Below are positions 24,293 through 32,979 of a stretch of 64,000 bases of DNA, piece after piece. A program made the position numbers and the translations under genes. Positions within the stretch are counted from its first letter, which is position 1. Every line of letters starts with the position of its first letter. The notes below the pieces were generated by a model. The model was not told where the DNA came from. It made no database searches and was given only the letters and a program-made list of their open reading frames with translations. The DNA lies in assembly GCF_013705725.1 (NCBI RefSeq), contig NZ_CP055481.1:3286001-3350000 (forward strand), written 5' to 3'. Origin of the DNA: Klebsiella sp. RHBSTW-00484 (GTDB lineage: Bacteria; Pseudomonadota; Gammaproteobacteria; Enterobacterales; Enterobacteriaceae).

Positions 24293-25207
24293 ATGGACTT
24301 AAATGCCTTAAAAATGTTTGTTCTGACAGCCCGCTGCGGTAGCCTTTCTGCAGCAGCGCGAGAAAACAACATACCGCTTCCGACGCTAAGCCGTAGGATC
24401 GCTGAACTTGAACATGCGCTGGATGTTGTTCTGCTCGAACGAACGGTAAAAGGTTGCAGAGCAACAGAGGCGGGGAAAAAATTGCTGGATCAGGCCAGTT
24501 CGGCCATTGATACGCTTAATGATGCCGAGCAATTCCTCACCACTGCCGATTCCCGCATTACAGGTCGATTACGCCTGACAATGCCTCAATCACTTGAACC
24601 GTGGTGGGAGATCATCAGGCAGTTCCAGCGGTTATATCCGGGTATTGCCATTAATGTTTATACGACTGAACGTCGAGTGGATTTAGTTTCTGAAGGTATT
24701 GATGTCGCGCTGAGGGTTGGAAGCATCTCTGATGATGATGTCGTTGCGAGCCATCTCATGGATTTCAGGCATATTCTGGTCGCCAGCCCGGCGCTTTTTC
24801 AGGGCAGTGAACACCCCAAAGAACCGTCAGACCTGATGAAGTACCCCTGTGCCGCCTGGGGTTCGGTGATAGGCGCGCGCCCGGTGTGGATGCTCGGTGA
24901 ACATACCTACGATGTTCCAGCGACCTTCATCGTCAATGATTATCTTCATCTGCGCTCAGGAGCCCTTGCGGGTGACTACATTACCGAGTTACCTGCTTTT
25001 TTTGCTGCGGAATACATTCATAGTGGAAAACTGATTGAGGTTTTACCTAAGACACGCTTACCCTTCTCATCATTGAATCTGGTTTATAAAAAACACAGAC
25101 ATGTTTCCACGGCGGCCAGAGCCTACATAGAATTCTGCAAGGATAATGTGCATGTGCTAAGGGAAAAAAGCCGCGTTCCCTCAGATAGTGAAAATGTGGG
25201 TCCTTAA
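24293..25207 (+). CDS. LysR-family transcriptional regulator (CrgA-like)
   Basis: A 304-residue LysR regulator. The N-terminal winged helix-turn-helix is CGSLSAAARENNIPLPTLSR (about residues 15-34) and the periplasmic-binding-like effector domain follows from about residue 90. GAGG lies upstream of the ATG. It is divergently placed against the arylamine N-acetyltransferase gene, the common arrangement for a LysR protein and its target. Confidence 0.9.
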   Translation: MDLNALKMFVLTARCGSLSAAARENNIPLPTLSRRIAELEHALDVVLLERTVKGCRATEAGKKLLDQASSAIDTLNDAEQFLTTADSRITGRLRLTMPQSLEPWWEIIRQFQRLYPGIAINVYTTERRVDLVSEGIDVALRVGSISDDDVVASHLMDFRHILVASPALFQGSEHPKEPSDLMKYPCAAWGSVIGARPVWMLGEHTYDVPATFIVNDYLHLRSGALAGDYITELPAFFAAEYIHSGKLIEVLPKTRLPFSSLNLVYKKHRHVSTAARAYIEFCKDNVHVLREKSRVPSDSENVGP

Positions 25208-25399
25208 CCTTATTATCAGTTAATCAAACTGATGGCGTAGAAATTATTAATATCGTTAACTTTCGGTTATTTGTACGAGTCGCATAACAGCAAACTGAAG
25301 AGTTTCTTGCCCTCCTCCTTCGACTTTACAAATATGTATCATATAAGTTCTAATTGTGTGAATAATCCTGCAAAGGCACTTCACCGTGAGGATTTCAAG

Positions 25400-25882
25400 A
25401 TGGCTCCCTTTCATCAACTGACGGCCACCAGCCTGCGTGGCGAACGCATCCCCATGGCAGACTATGCTGGCAAGCTGGTACTGGTGGTGAATACCGCCAG
25501 CCATTGCGGTTTCACGCCACAATATGCAGGGCTTGAAGCGCTCTACAAAAAGTACGCCGCACAGGGTCTGGTGGTGCTGGGTTTCCCCTGCAATCAGTTC
25601 GGCAAGCAGGAACCCGGCGGTACTGATGAAATCGCGCAGACCTGCCACATTAACTACGGCGTGAGCTTCCCGATGTTCGAGAAAGTAGAGGTCAACGGCG
25701 CAGCAACGCACCCGCTGTTTCGTTATCTGAAAGAGGAATTGCCCGGCGTACTGGGTGGGCGGATCAAGTGGAACTTCACTAAATTTTTGATCGGACGCGA
25801 CGGTAAACCGCTTAAACGTTTTGCCCCCATCACGACCCCGGAGAAGATGGAAGCCACCATCGTTGCTGCGCTTAAAAGCTAA
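25400..25882 (+). CDS. Glutathione peroxidase family protein (BtuE-like)
   Basis: A 160-residue thioredoxin-fold peroxidase. The peroxidatic Cys is in NTASHCGFTPQY (about residue 34), and further family motifs are GFPCNQFGKQEPG and KWNFTKFLIGRDG. It reduces H2O2 and organic hydroperoxides, probably using thioredoxin or glutathione. The start at 25400 (MAPFHQLTATSLRGE) has GTGAGGA ahead of it and fits the family length; the frame is open further upstream to 25271 but that part is not family-like. Confidence 0.88.
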   Translation: MAPFHQLTATSLRGERIPMADYAGKLVLVVNTASHCGFTPQYAGLEALYKKYAAQGLVVLGFPCNQFGKQEPGGTDEIAQTCHINYGVSFPMFEKVEVNGAATHPLFRYLKEELPGVLGGRIKWNFTKFLIGRDGKPLKRFAPITTPEKMEATIVAALKS

Positions 25883-25969
25883 GCATTGCTGTCTTCGTGT
25901 GAGGATGAGGTTCGCGCCAAACGCTAATCAACAAAGGGATACGACATGCGGTTTAACTCTTGCAAAGGA

Positions 25970-27175
25970 TTAATTCTTTGCAAAATGGTTGCCGGGGCTA
26001 CTGTCGTCATTTTTCGCCATATCCATTAATAACGCGATACCAATATAATTGCTCCAGTTAAAGGTATTTTGCAGTACCACTACCGCATTGCCTTTTTCCT
26101 TATCAAAACCGATAAAACTGGAATAGCCCCCAATATACCCTACCTGATAAGTGATTTTTTCCTGTTCGATAAAGTCGGTGGCCCAGGCAATCCCCTGTAA
26201 ACCGTCGGGTCGTTGAATATCGGTATTGCTGACTTCGTCAAATACGCTATCCAGTAAGCGGTTGTTGGTCGTCGATACATGATAGCGGGCATAGGTGGCC
26301 AGATCTTCGGCGTTACTGTATAAACTCGCAGCCGCCACCATGTTGTTAGAAAAATGCCAGTCTGGAGTGAGTTGTCCGCGCGCAATGAATTTAGGCTGGT
26401 CACCCGCGTGGCCAAGCGCGCGCTGCGGATATCCTTTTAACTTCTGCGGCGTAAAACTGCTATCAGCCATGTGCAACGGTCGAAATATATAGTGCGAGGC
26501 TAAACTCTGTATATCTTCGCCGGTTTTATGTTTCAGGATATAGCCGATCAAAGCGTAGCCAATATTGGAATATTCCGGCGTTTTATCCTGTGGTGCCCGC
26601 CAGTTGGCCAGATAATGCAGCACGTTATCGCTATCCAGTTCACCATAAAAATTCTCCCCGCTGCCCAAATAACCGATGAATTTTCCCAACATCGGAATAT
26701 CCATATTCTGACGCGGCAGGCCGGAGGTGTGAGTCACCAATTCCAGTAGAGTAATTTTTTGTGCATCCGCGCTAAGCGGCGTATCTGGCGCAAGCAATGT
26801 CGCCAGATTATCATCCCAACGCAGTCGCCCTTCATTCACCAGACAAGTCACCACTTCTGCCGTGATCCCTTTGCTGAGCGAGCCGAGGGCAAACAGAGTA
26901 TCAGGCCTGACCGGGTAGCGATGAATCGCATCAGTTACGCCCCAGTTGTAAAACTGCGGTGAACCGTGGTTGTGGATCACCGCGACCGTCATCCCAGGAA
27001 CAGATTTTTGCGCCATATAGTGACGCACCACGCTATCAACGTCGCCGTCCAGCGACTGATGAGTGAGGAGTTCCTGGGTACCTGCCGGGGATGACATTTG
27101 CGAAAGCGTACCGCAACCGCTAAGTGACGGGATAACAATCACAAGCCAGCGAAATGATTTAAGTCTGTTCTGCAT
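25970..27175 (-). CDS. Serine beta-lactamase-fold hydrolase, probable lipoprotein
   Basis: A 401-residue protein with a lipobox (PSLSGC, Cys 21) and the class C beta-lactamase/DD-peptidase fold. The active-site SxxK is GSLSKG (about 98-103) and the second motif is YSN (202-204); GYIGGYSSF may supply the third. It should act at the envelope, on peptidoglycan peptides or beta-lactams as AmpH-like and YfeW-like proteins do; true resistance activity cannot be inferred. The start at 27175 gives a proper signal peptide. Confidence 0.8.
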   Translation of the reverse strand: MQNRLKSFRWLVIVIPSLSGCGTLSQMSSPAGTQELLTHQSLDGDVDSVVRHYMAQKSVPGMTVAVIHNHGSPQFYNWGVTDAIHRYPVRPDTLFALGSLSKGITAEVVTCLVNEGRLRWDDNLATLLAPDTPLSADAQKITLLELVTHTSGLPRQNMDIPMLGKFIGYLGSGENFYGELDSDNVLHYLANWRAPQDKTPEYSNIGYALIGYILKHKTGEDIQSLASHYIFRPLHMADSSFTPQKLKGYPQRALGHAGDQPKFIARGQLTPDWHFSNNMVAAASLYSNAEDLATYARYHVSTTNNRLLDSVFDEVSNTDIQRPDGLQGIAWATDFIEQEKITYQVGYIGGYSSFIGFDKEKGNAVVVLQNTFNWSNYIGIALLMDMAKNDDSSPGNHFAKN

Positions 27176-27271
27176 ACTTCTTAATGTGAGCGGGGGCGTT
27201 TGTGTGCCGGAAATGTACCACACTTAGCCTGCCGGAAAGCAAGAAAGGATAAGTTACACAACGGAATTGTA

Positions 27272-27307
27272 ATCCCTTTACTGAGTGAGCCGAGGGCAAA
27301 CAGAGTA
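27272..27307 (-). repeat. 36-bp duplicate of the hydrolase active-site segment
   Basis: This stretch matches 26865-26900 inside the serine hydrolase gene at 34 of 36 positions, in the same orientation, and encodes TLFALGSLSKGI, the SxxK motif. No other part of a second hydrolase gene is visible around it. It sits just after the DUF1989 gene and looks like a relic of a second copy or a recombination scar. Confidence 0.7.
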
Positions 27308-27316
27308 GTCAGAATC

Positions 27317-27913
27317 TCAGCCGATAACAATCTGGATGCCCGTACAATGGCCCCCATTGGTCGGATGGAAGTCAACAGAACAGGCTGTAACCACCACATA
27401 GAGATCTGTTTCAGCAAGTAGAACGACATTCCCACCGGGTGGATTATTCGAGGCGAGTACCTCAAGCTTACCGTCAACCTGGGGTTCTGAGCATTGGAAA
27501 AAATTAACCGGGTCAGGAACGATGGGAAGTGATATGTCAGCCTTCCGAAGTGCTCCAAGCATATTGTCGCGACAGTTCGGATGGCCGGGCAAGCCAGCCC
27601 GTTCGTAAAGACCGGGGTTACAAGCCGGGAAAAGCATATCGTGCGGGCATGGTGAGTTATCCTGCATTAAGGTGAGTAAAGGTCTCGCTTTTACACTGTA
27701 AAAAGACTCACCTGGCGCGGGGAATAATCGCTCTGTTATATCTCGAGTCTGCGAGGTACTTAGCCAATCAATCTCACCTGTGCCCATAGAAATTGCCCAT
27801 AAGTCTGCAACCTGTTGGCCTTCAGGATCAATTACGCGGAAGGTTTGGCCTTTTGCAATCCAAAAACCGCGGCCTTCCTGTGGAGGAATATCTATCTTTA
27901 CCTGCTCGCTCAT
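27317..27913 (-). CDS. DUF1989 (urea carboxylase-associated family) protein
   Basis: A 199-residue protein of the DUF1989 family, with the cluster CPHDMLFPACNPGLYE then GHPNCRDNM and a late VVTACSVDFHPTNGG, whose Cys and His residues form a metal site in relatives. Family members accompany urea carboxylase or amine/guanidine catabolism genes, none of which is here. The start at 27913 has AGGAA in front. The gene ends a few bases from the 36-bp hydrolase fragment, so the region has been rearranged. Confidence 0.75.
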   Translation of the reverse strand: MSEQVKIDIPPQEGRGFWIAKGQTFRVIDPEGQQVADLWAISMGTGEIDWLSTSQTRDITERLFPAPGESFYSVKARPLLTLMQDNSPCPHDMLFPACNPGLYERAGLPGHPNCRDNMLGALRKADISLPIVPDPVNFFQCSEPQVDGKLEVLASNNPPGGNVVLLAETDLYVVVTACSVDFHPTNGGHCTGIQIVIG

Positions 27914-28002
27914 TTCCTGACATCCATTCTGAATATAAGCATGGAAGGTTAACAAAATTGTTGCGGGGTAACTAATAAATGATTAGGGAATCAACTGCAA
28001 TG

Positions 28003-28152
28003 TTATGCAAAAACGTTCTGAGTCTTCAGCATTTCCGCTCCTCGCTCAAGGCAGTTCCTGGCTGTTGCCGCTAACACGTTTGAACCACCAGCAAGAAACG
28101 ACACCATCACTGCAGCAGGAATATCTTTTCCCTCTACACATGCTCTGTTGAC
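28003..28152 (-). pseudogene. Short coding remnant upstream of the GlxA-type regulator
   Basis: On the minus strand about 48 codons are open and read like a protein C-terminus (segments PAAVMVSFLAGGSNVLAAT and CLERGAEMLKTQNVFA before a stop). No start codon lies at its beginning and an in-frame stop precedes it. I do not recognise the family. It looks like the 3' stub of a lost gene. Confidence 0.35.
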
Positions 28153-28182
28153 TTATTCTGTAAAAAGATTACTTTTCAGGAC

Positions 28183-29163
28183 ATGAAAAAAATACTCATC
28201 ATTGTCCCCGATGGCGGCATGCTGTTTGAATCCGCCGGTATTGCCGACATTCTGATGCAGGCCAACCGTCTGCATCCGGAAGGTGCTACGGACATCTGTT
28301 ACCAGGTCCAGCTAGCGACAACCCAGCCGCATCAGGTGATTCATGGTCAGTCCGGTTTAAACCTGCTGGCCGATCATCGCCTGCATGAGATAGACCCTCG
28401 CGAGCCCCTCGATACCATCATGATTACCGGCAGAGGTCAAAATCCGCAGGAAGGGATTGCGGTGGTTGACTGGCTGCGTCTTGCCGCTCCCCATGCTCGC
28501 CGCATTGCCTCCATTTGCGGTGGTGCGATGCTGCTGGCGCAAACCGGGCTACTGGACGGCAGACGCGCCACCACCCACTGGAAGCTACTGGAATCCATGC
28601 AGGCGGAATATCCTCAGGTGCGCGTGGAAGGCGGTCCGCTCTATATTCAGGATGAACACATCTGGACCTCAGGCGGGGTTAGCTCCGGCTTTGACCTGAC
28701 GCTAGCGCTGGTTGAAGAGGATTACGGCTTCAGCCTTGCGCGCGACATCGCTCAGGATTTCGTCATGTATCTGCGCCGCCCCGGCGGCCAGCTGCAGTTT
28801 AGCCGCTACAACCTTCAGCAGACCAGCACCCTGGGCCCGATTAACGATCTGCTGGCCTGGCTGCTTGATAACCTCACCGCCGACCTTAGCGTGGATAAAC
28901 TGGCGGAAAAAGTCGCCATGAGTCCGCGAAATTTTACCCGCGTGTTTACCCGTGAAACCGGCGCTTCGCCAGCGCGCTACGTCGCCGAAGCCCGTCTCGC
29001 CGCTGCCCGACAGCGTCTGGAGCAAACTAACGAGACGCTGGGGCGTATCGCCGAACAAACGGGATTTGGCAGCAGCATTAACCTGCGGCGGCTGTTTGAA
29101 AAACAACTTCACCTCACACCTGGTGAATATCGCCAGCGCTTTCACTGTCGTAAAATGGCGTAA
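28183..29163 (+). CDS. GlxA-type AraC regulator (DJ-1/PfpI + HTH)
   Basis: A 326-residue regulator. The N-terminal DJ-1/PfpI-like domain (about 1-180) has the elbow SICGGAMLLAQTGLLDGR with Cys and the ATTHW segment; the C-terminal AraC DNA-binding domain (about 215-320) has LAEKVAMSPRNFTRVFTRET and IAEQTGFGSSINLRRLFEKQ. Members of this group respond to small amines or amides. It lies 79 bp before a second gap-like gene on the same strand and may regulate it. Confidence 0.87.
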   Translation: MKKILIIVPDGGMLFESAGIADILMQANRLHPEGATDICYQVQLATTQPHQVIHGQSGLNLLADHRLHEIDPREPLDTIMITGRGQNPQEGIAVVDWLRLAAPHARRIASICGGAMLLAQTGLLDGRRATTHWKLLESMQAEYPQVRVEGGPLYIQDEHIWTSGGVSSGFDLTLALVEEDYGFSLARDIAQDFVMYLRRPGGQLQFSRYNLQQTSTLGPINDLLAWLLDNLTADLSVDKLAEKVAMSPRNFTRVFTRETGASPARYVAEARLAAARQRLEQTNETLGRIAEQTGFGSSINLRRLFEKQLHLTPGEYRQRFHCRKMA

Positions 29164-29241
29164 AGTGATCCTTTTTTGTCATTTACGCCAATCACTGACC
29201 GGCCTACATTAGCTCCATAGACAACAGATAAGGAGTTGATC

Positions 29242-30252
29242 ATGGTAAAGGTCGGTATTAACGGTTTTGGCCGTATCGGACGCAACGTACTGCGCGCTGC
29301 ATTGGATAACCCGGATATTCAGATTGTGGCAATCAACGATCTGACAGACAGTAAAACGCTGGCGCATCTGTTGAAATACGACTCGCTGCTCGGAAAACTC
29401 GACGCCGACGTTACCGCCGGTGAGGGGCAACTGGTGGTTGACGGTAAACCCATTACCGTGTTCAGCGAACGCGACCCGGCCAATATCCCGTGGCGTGAGC
29501 GTGAAGTCGATATCGTCATTGAAGCCACCGGCTTCTTCACTGACCGTGATAAGGCGGCGGTGCATATCCACAGCGGTGGCGCAAAGCGCGTGATTATCTC
29601 TGCTCCCGGTAAAAACGACGATTTAACCATCGTGATGGGCGTTAACGATGGGCTCTACTCCCCGGATAAACACTTTGTCGTCAGCAATGGGAGTTGTACG
29701 ACCAACGGCCTGGCACCTGCCGCACAGGTTCTGCACCAGCATTTTGGTATTAAACATGGTCTGATGAACACCACCCACGCCTACACTAACAGCCAGGCGC
29801 TACACGACCAGCCGGAAAAAGACCTGCGTGGTGCCCGCGCCGCCGCGCTGTCGATAGTGCCTTACTCCAGCGGTGCCGCGAAGGCACTGGGCAAAGTCAT
29901 CCCTGAGCTCGATGGCCGTTTAACCGGTTACTCGCTGCGCGTCCCGGTTCCGGTAGTGTCCATTGTCGACCTGACCGTCACGCTTGAGCAGGATGTGACG
30001 GCAGAAGAGGTCAATAATGCGTTTCGTGAAGCCGCCGCGACGGGACCACTGAAAGGGATCCTCGGCTATAGCGATGAACCGCTCGTCTCAAGCGACTACC
30101 AGGGTGACCCACGCTCTTCCATTATCGACGGTCTGTCAACACTGGTGATTGGCGGCAATATGGTCAAAATACTGGCGTGGTACGACAACGAATGGGGATT
30201 CTCAAACCGCCTCGTCGACCTGGCGCTGTTGATGGCAAGGCAGGAAAGCTAA
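29242..30252 (+). CDS. Type I glyceraldehyde-3-phosphate dehydrogenase (GapC-like)
   Basis: A 336-residue GAPDH. The Rossmann motif is NGFGRIGR (about residues 7-14), Asp 33 in INDL indicates NAD+ preference, catalytic Cys is in NGSCTTNG (about 152) and His in TTHAYTN (about 179). It is probably an extra GAPDH rather than the main glycolytic one, since it sits in an accessory region next to a GlxA-type regulator. AAGGAG lies 7 nt before the ATG. It could use a related phosphorylated aldehyde; this cannot be decided here. Confidence 0.85.
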   Translation: MVKVGINGFGRIGRNVLRAALDNPDIQIVAINDLTDSKTLAHLLKYDSLLGKLDADVTAGEGQLVVDGKPITVFSERDPANIPWREREVDIVIEATGFFTDRDKAAVHIHSGGAKRVIISAPGKNDDLTIVMGVNDGLYSPDKHFVVSNGSCTTNGLAPAAQVLHQHFGIKHGLMNTTHAYTNSQALHDQPEKDLRGARAAALSIVPYSSGAAKALGKVIPELDGRLTGYSLRVPVPVVSIVDLTVTLEQDVTAEEVNNAFREAAATGPLKGILGYSDEPLVSSDYQGDPRSSIIDGLSTLVIGGNMVKILAWYDNEWGFSNRLVDLALLMARQES

Positions 30253-30373
30253 GCCAGTGAGGTTTTATTCATCGGTGAAAGCACACGCAATTGACTTGTA
30301 TGATGAACTACTCCACACGATATCGGGGATATTGCGCAGGTGAATCGTAGCAAGCACATGTGGCTGCCTCATG

Positions 30374-30410
30374 AAAAGCATAAATGCCCTCAAGGGGCAT
30401 TTATGCTTTT
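30374..30410. terminator. Bidirectional terminator between gap and membrane-protein genes
   Basis: AAAAGCATAAATGCCC and GGGCATTTATGCTTTT form a 16-bp perfect stem around a 5-nt loop, with A and T runs on both sides, so it can end transcription from either direction. Confidence 0.88.
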
Positions 30411-30471
30411 GCTGCAATGCGCGGAATGCAAATATTTTCTGGTCAGGTATTCCTGTTGTCCTTGGAAATAT

Positions 30472-30546
30472 TTAATGCACAAATAACGCGATCAAAATAA
30501 TGATAGGAATAGGCACACCCAGAAAGAAAAGCAATATTGAACGCAT
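30472..30546 (-). CDS. 24-residue hydrophobic membrane peptide
   Basis: A 24-codon frame MRSILLFFLGVPIPIIILIA plus LFVH and a TAA stop. It is almost entirely hydrophobic and has a strong ribosome-binding site (AAAGGAGGAACCT) directly before its ATG. It lies 30 bp downstream of the larger membrane protein gene on the same strand, probably co-transcribed. The family is not named with certainty; similar tiny single-pass proteins are stress-associated. Confidence 0.7.
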   Translation of the reverse strand: MRSILLFFLGVPIPIIILIALFVH

Positions 30547-30576
30547 AGGTTCCTCCTTTATAATGAATATTGAAAG

Positions 30577-31560
30577 CTATAAATCACGCTGACGGCCGCC
30601 ATAGGTTGCGCAGAGGCTGGCAACAAACGCACCGATTAACAGAGAAATAAATGACCACAGGGTGATATAGCTAGTGGTTTTTCTGGCAGTATCTGCGGCC
30701 TGCTGCGCTTTATTTTTTGCCTCTTTCAAATTGGCCTGCGCTTTATCATAAACAGCCTGGACACGTTGCTCGGCCTCTTTCTGACTGATGCCAGTATTTT
30801 GAGAAACTAACTGCGCCACATAAGTCAGGTCATCCGGGGGAAGCGCGCCAGAATAAATACTGTTAGCAAAAATACCCGTAACCTCTGCTAATTGCGCTGG
30901 TGACTCGGTTCTTGGCGGCGCGGGCTGATTCATTGCCATGACGTCATTACCTGATGGATTTGCAGAAAGTCCGCTGTTTTCTGTCGGGGTGGGACCGGTC
31001 GCCCTAAAAAGTGAGCGGGTAAAATATTCCATCGATGACTTCGACAGCACAGAGGATTCGTCACCCGCATTATTCATGGCGGTTGCCGTCGCGCCCCCGG
31101 CAACGGAGCCCACCACTTTTGCGCTACCGCCAATGAGGGAACTGATGGTTGTGGTCAAAAGGACTGCGGATACAAGCAATGCGACGGCCCACGTCAAAAA
31201 ACCATGCGCAGTATCGCGAAAATAAACTTCATTGGTATGAGTATCAACCCATTTCGTACGAAGGCGTCCGGCCAGGTATCCCCCCATTCCTGATGCCACG
31301 ATTTGTGTAAATGTCAGCCATGCGATAGCGGCAATGCCTACGGTACCCGCCGCAAGGCCGTGATTTTCCCAAGGGGAAATGGAGGTAAGGCCTAATCCTG
31401 CGCCAAGCATAAGCAACATCAGCGCCAGCGAAGCCGCTGCAGCTGCGCCTGCAAATATTGCCCCCCATGATACCGCGCTTGCGCTGTTTACAGCTGCGGC
31501 AGGCAAGTGCCCGGCGGGTTCCTGATTGCCTAAATTGGTAGATTCGTAGATATTCGTCAT
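30577..31560 (-). CDS. Multi-pass membrane protein of unknown function
   Basis: A 327-residue protein. Predicted membrane segments lie at about 30-55, 72-95, 120-145 and 300-322, rich in Ala and Gly (for example AIFAGAAAAASLALMLLMLG). A soluble stretch between about 150 and 290 includes a Lys/Ala-rich helix (QAVYDKAQANLKEAKNKAQQ) likely to form a coiled coil. AAAGGA lies before the ATG. I do not recognise a precise family. With the adjacent small hydrophobic peptide it may form an envelope-stress pair. Confidence 0.65.
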   Translation of the reverse strand: MTNIYESTNLGNQEPAGHLPAAAVNSASAVSWGAIFAGAAAAASLALMLLMLGAGLGLTSISPWENHGLAAGTVGIAAIAWLTFTQIVASGMGGYLAGRLRTKWVDTHTNEVYFRDTAHGFLTWAVALLVSAVLLTTTISSLIGGSAKVVGSVAGGATATAMNNAGDESSVLSKSSMEYFTRSLFRATGPTPTENSGLSANPSGNDVMAMNQPAPPRTESPAQLAEVTGIFANSIYSGALPPDDLTYVAQLVSQNTGISQKEAEQRVQAVYDKAQANLKEAKNKAQQAADTARKTTSYITLWSFISLLIGAFVASLCATYGGRQRDL

Positions 31561-32140
31561 TTACGTTGTCCTTTGGAATAACTCTTTAGTCCCGAAGTCG
31601 TATTGCACAAACGTCCACAGCAGAAGTTTACCTGCCAGATCTATGGCAACATCGAGTTGGGTAATAAACGAAGCAGCTATCACTACCGCTTGAATTACCG
31701 CTTGAATTGCGGGCGAATCGATATAAAGCCAATCATCTTAATTAATACGAATTAACGATGCATGAATTTAATCAACAATTTGATATTAGTAGAAGATATT
31801 ATTTTAACCATTTTTTATCGCCAAAAATATCACATTGCAAGTGTAAGCAACTGTAAATAATAAGGATATATTTGAAGGTGAATTTGCCGCGATAATGTCC
31901 ATTACAGGCAAACACTCTTAATTTTTCTGGAATTATCTTATTTTTGTGGCAGTCATCCTCTGAATACTTGCATTTATTAAAAATGGCGTACATTTCTATT
32001 TGCATTATCGATTATCTAATACGCCAGATTTAAACGTAATAAATTGCCTTACTGCGGCCAGGTTTACCTATCAACCTGGCCACAAGAGCCGCGCAGGGAA
32101 TGTTCGCTTCTCGCCCATTGCCCAGCCGGCCTTATCATCG
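31561..32140. other. AT-rich gap between accessory modules
   Basis: About 580 bp with no convincing gene. One 68-codon frame on the minus strand lacks a ribosome-binding site and family likeness. The stretch separates the membrane-protein genes from the catabolic cluster and presumably holds the promoter of the former. Confidence 0.4.
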
Positions 32141-32956
32141 TTACCGTGGCCATACCTGCGGAAACTCGTCGGCGACCAGCGGCTCACCGTCGCGCAGCTT
32201 AAGGCCTGGAAACGGCGGCGATGTCACCCCGCCGCGATCGGCGAAAGTGGCATCGTCCCCCACCCACCGAGCGGAAAAAACCCGGCGCGAACGCGCGGTT
32301 GAATTCCCCTTTGCCCCATGCAGCGTACGAAAATGAAACGCCACCGCATCGCCCGGCTCCAGCGCCCAGTTCACAATGTCATAATCTTCCTCATGGGCAT
32401 CAATATCCGGCAGCTCTTTAAAGCGCGTGTGTGCGTAGAGCTTTGAACCGTTAAACCGCGTTGGGCTGAATTCGTCATCCCACAGATGTGAACCACGAAT
32501 GCAGCGCAGCGAAATCTCCTCCGCCACCGGATCCAGTGGGATCCATAAGCTCACGTTCTGCCGCCCTTCCACGCAGTAATAGGGCTGATCGTGATGCCAT
32601 GGCGTAACGGTACTGCCGCCAGGCTGTTTCACTAGCGTGTGTTCGTGGAAAAACTTCGCCGTCTGCGAGCCCATTAGCGCCGCGGCGATTTCCGCCGCCG
32701 GAGACTGAAACACAAAATCCGTAAATTCCGGGATCCGCGCCCAGTTGCAGTAGTCCTGAAAAAACGGCGCGGAACCGTCCTTTGGGATCACCGTTCGCGC
32801 ATGCCCATACTCGCTGGGATTTGCCATCAGCGCGGCGACGCCGCCCGACAGGCTCTCGATCCACGGCGTAAATACGCCCTTGAGTAGCACCACGCCATCC
32901 GCCTGCCAGCGGTCGATGGTCTGTTGATCAATACGCGGGGAGTGCTGGTTTTGCAT
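32141..32956 (-). CDS. Phytanoyl-CoA dioxygenase (PhyH) family protein 1
   Basis: A 271-residue Fe(II)/2-oxoglutarate dioxygenase. The HxD iron motif is in TPWHHDQPYYC and the second His in AFHFRTLHGAKGN, followed by the Arg-rich 2-oxoglutarate contact SRRVFSARWVGDD. It hydroxylates an unknown substrate. It is the last gene of a five-gene minus-strand operon and is distinct in sequence from the second PhyH protein in the other arm. The start at 32956 (MQNQHSPRIDQQ) has AGGATGG in front; ATG at 32965 is an alternative. Confidence 0.83.
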   Translation of the reverse strand: MQNQHSPRIDQQTIDRWQADGVVLLKGVFTPWIESLSGGVAALMANPSEYGHARTVIPKDGSAPFFQDYCNWARIPEFTDFVFQSPAAEIAAALMGSQTAKFFHEHTLVKQPGGSTVTPWHHDQPYYCVEGRQNVSLWIPLDPVAEEISLRCIRGSHLWDDEFSPTRFNGSKLYAHTRFKELPDIDAHEEDYDIVNWALEPGDAVAFHFRTLHGAKGNSTARSRRVFSARWVGDDATFADRGGVTSPPFPGLKLRDGEPLVADEFPQVWPR

Positions 32957-32979
32957 AGTCGCCATCCTGTGTTGATAGA

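Noticed and set aside
31799..32005. 68-codon minus-strand frame in the AT-rich gap
   Set aside because: No ribosome-binding site and a composition typical of chance ORFs in AT-rich DNA.
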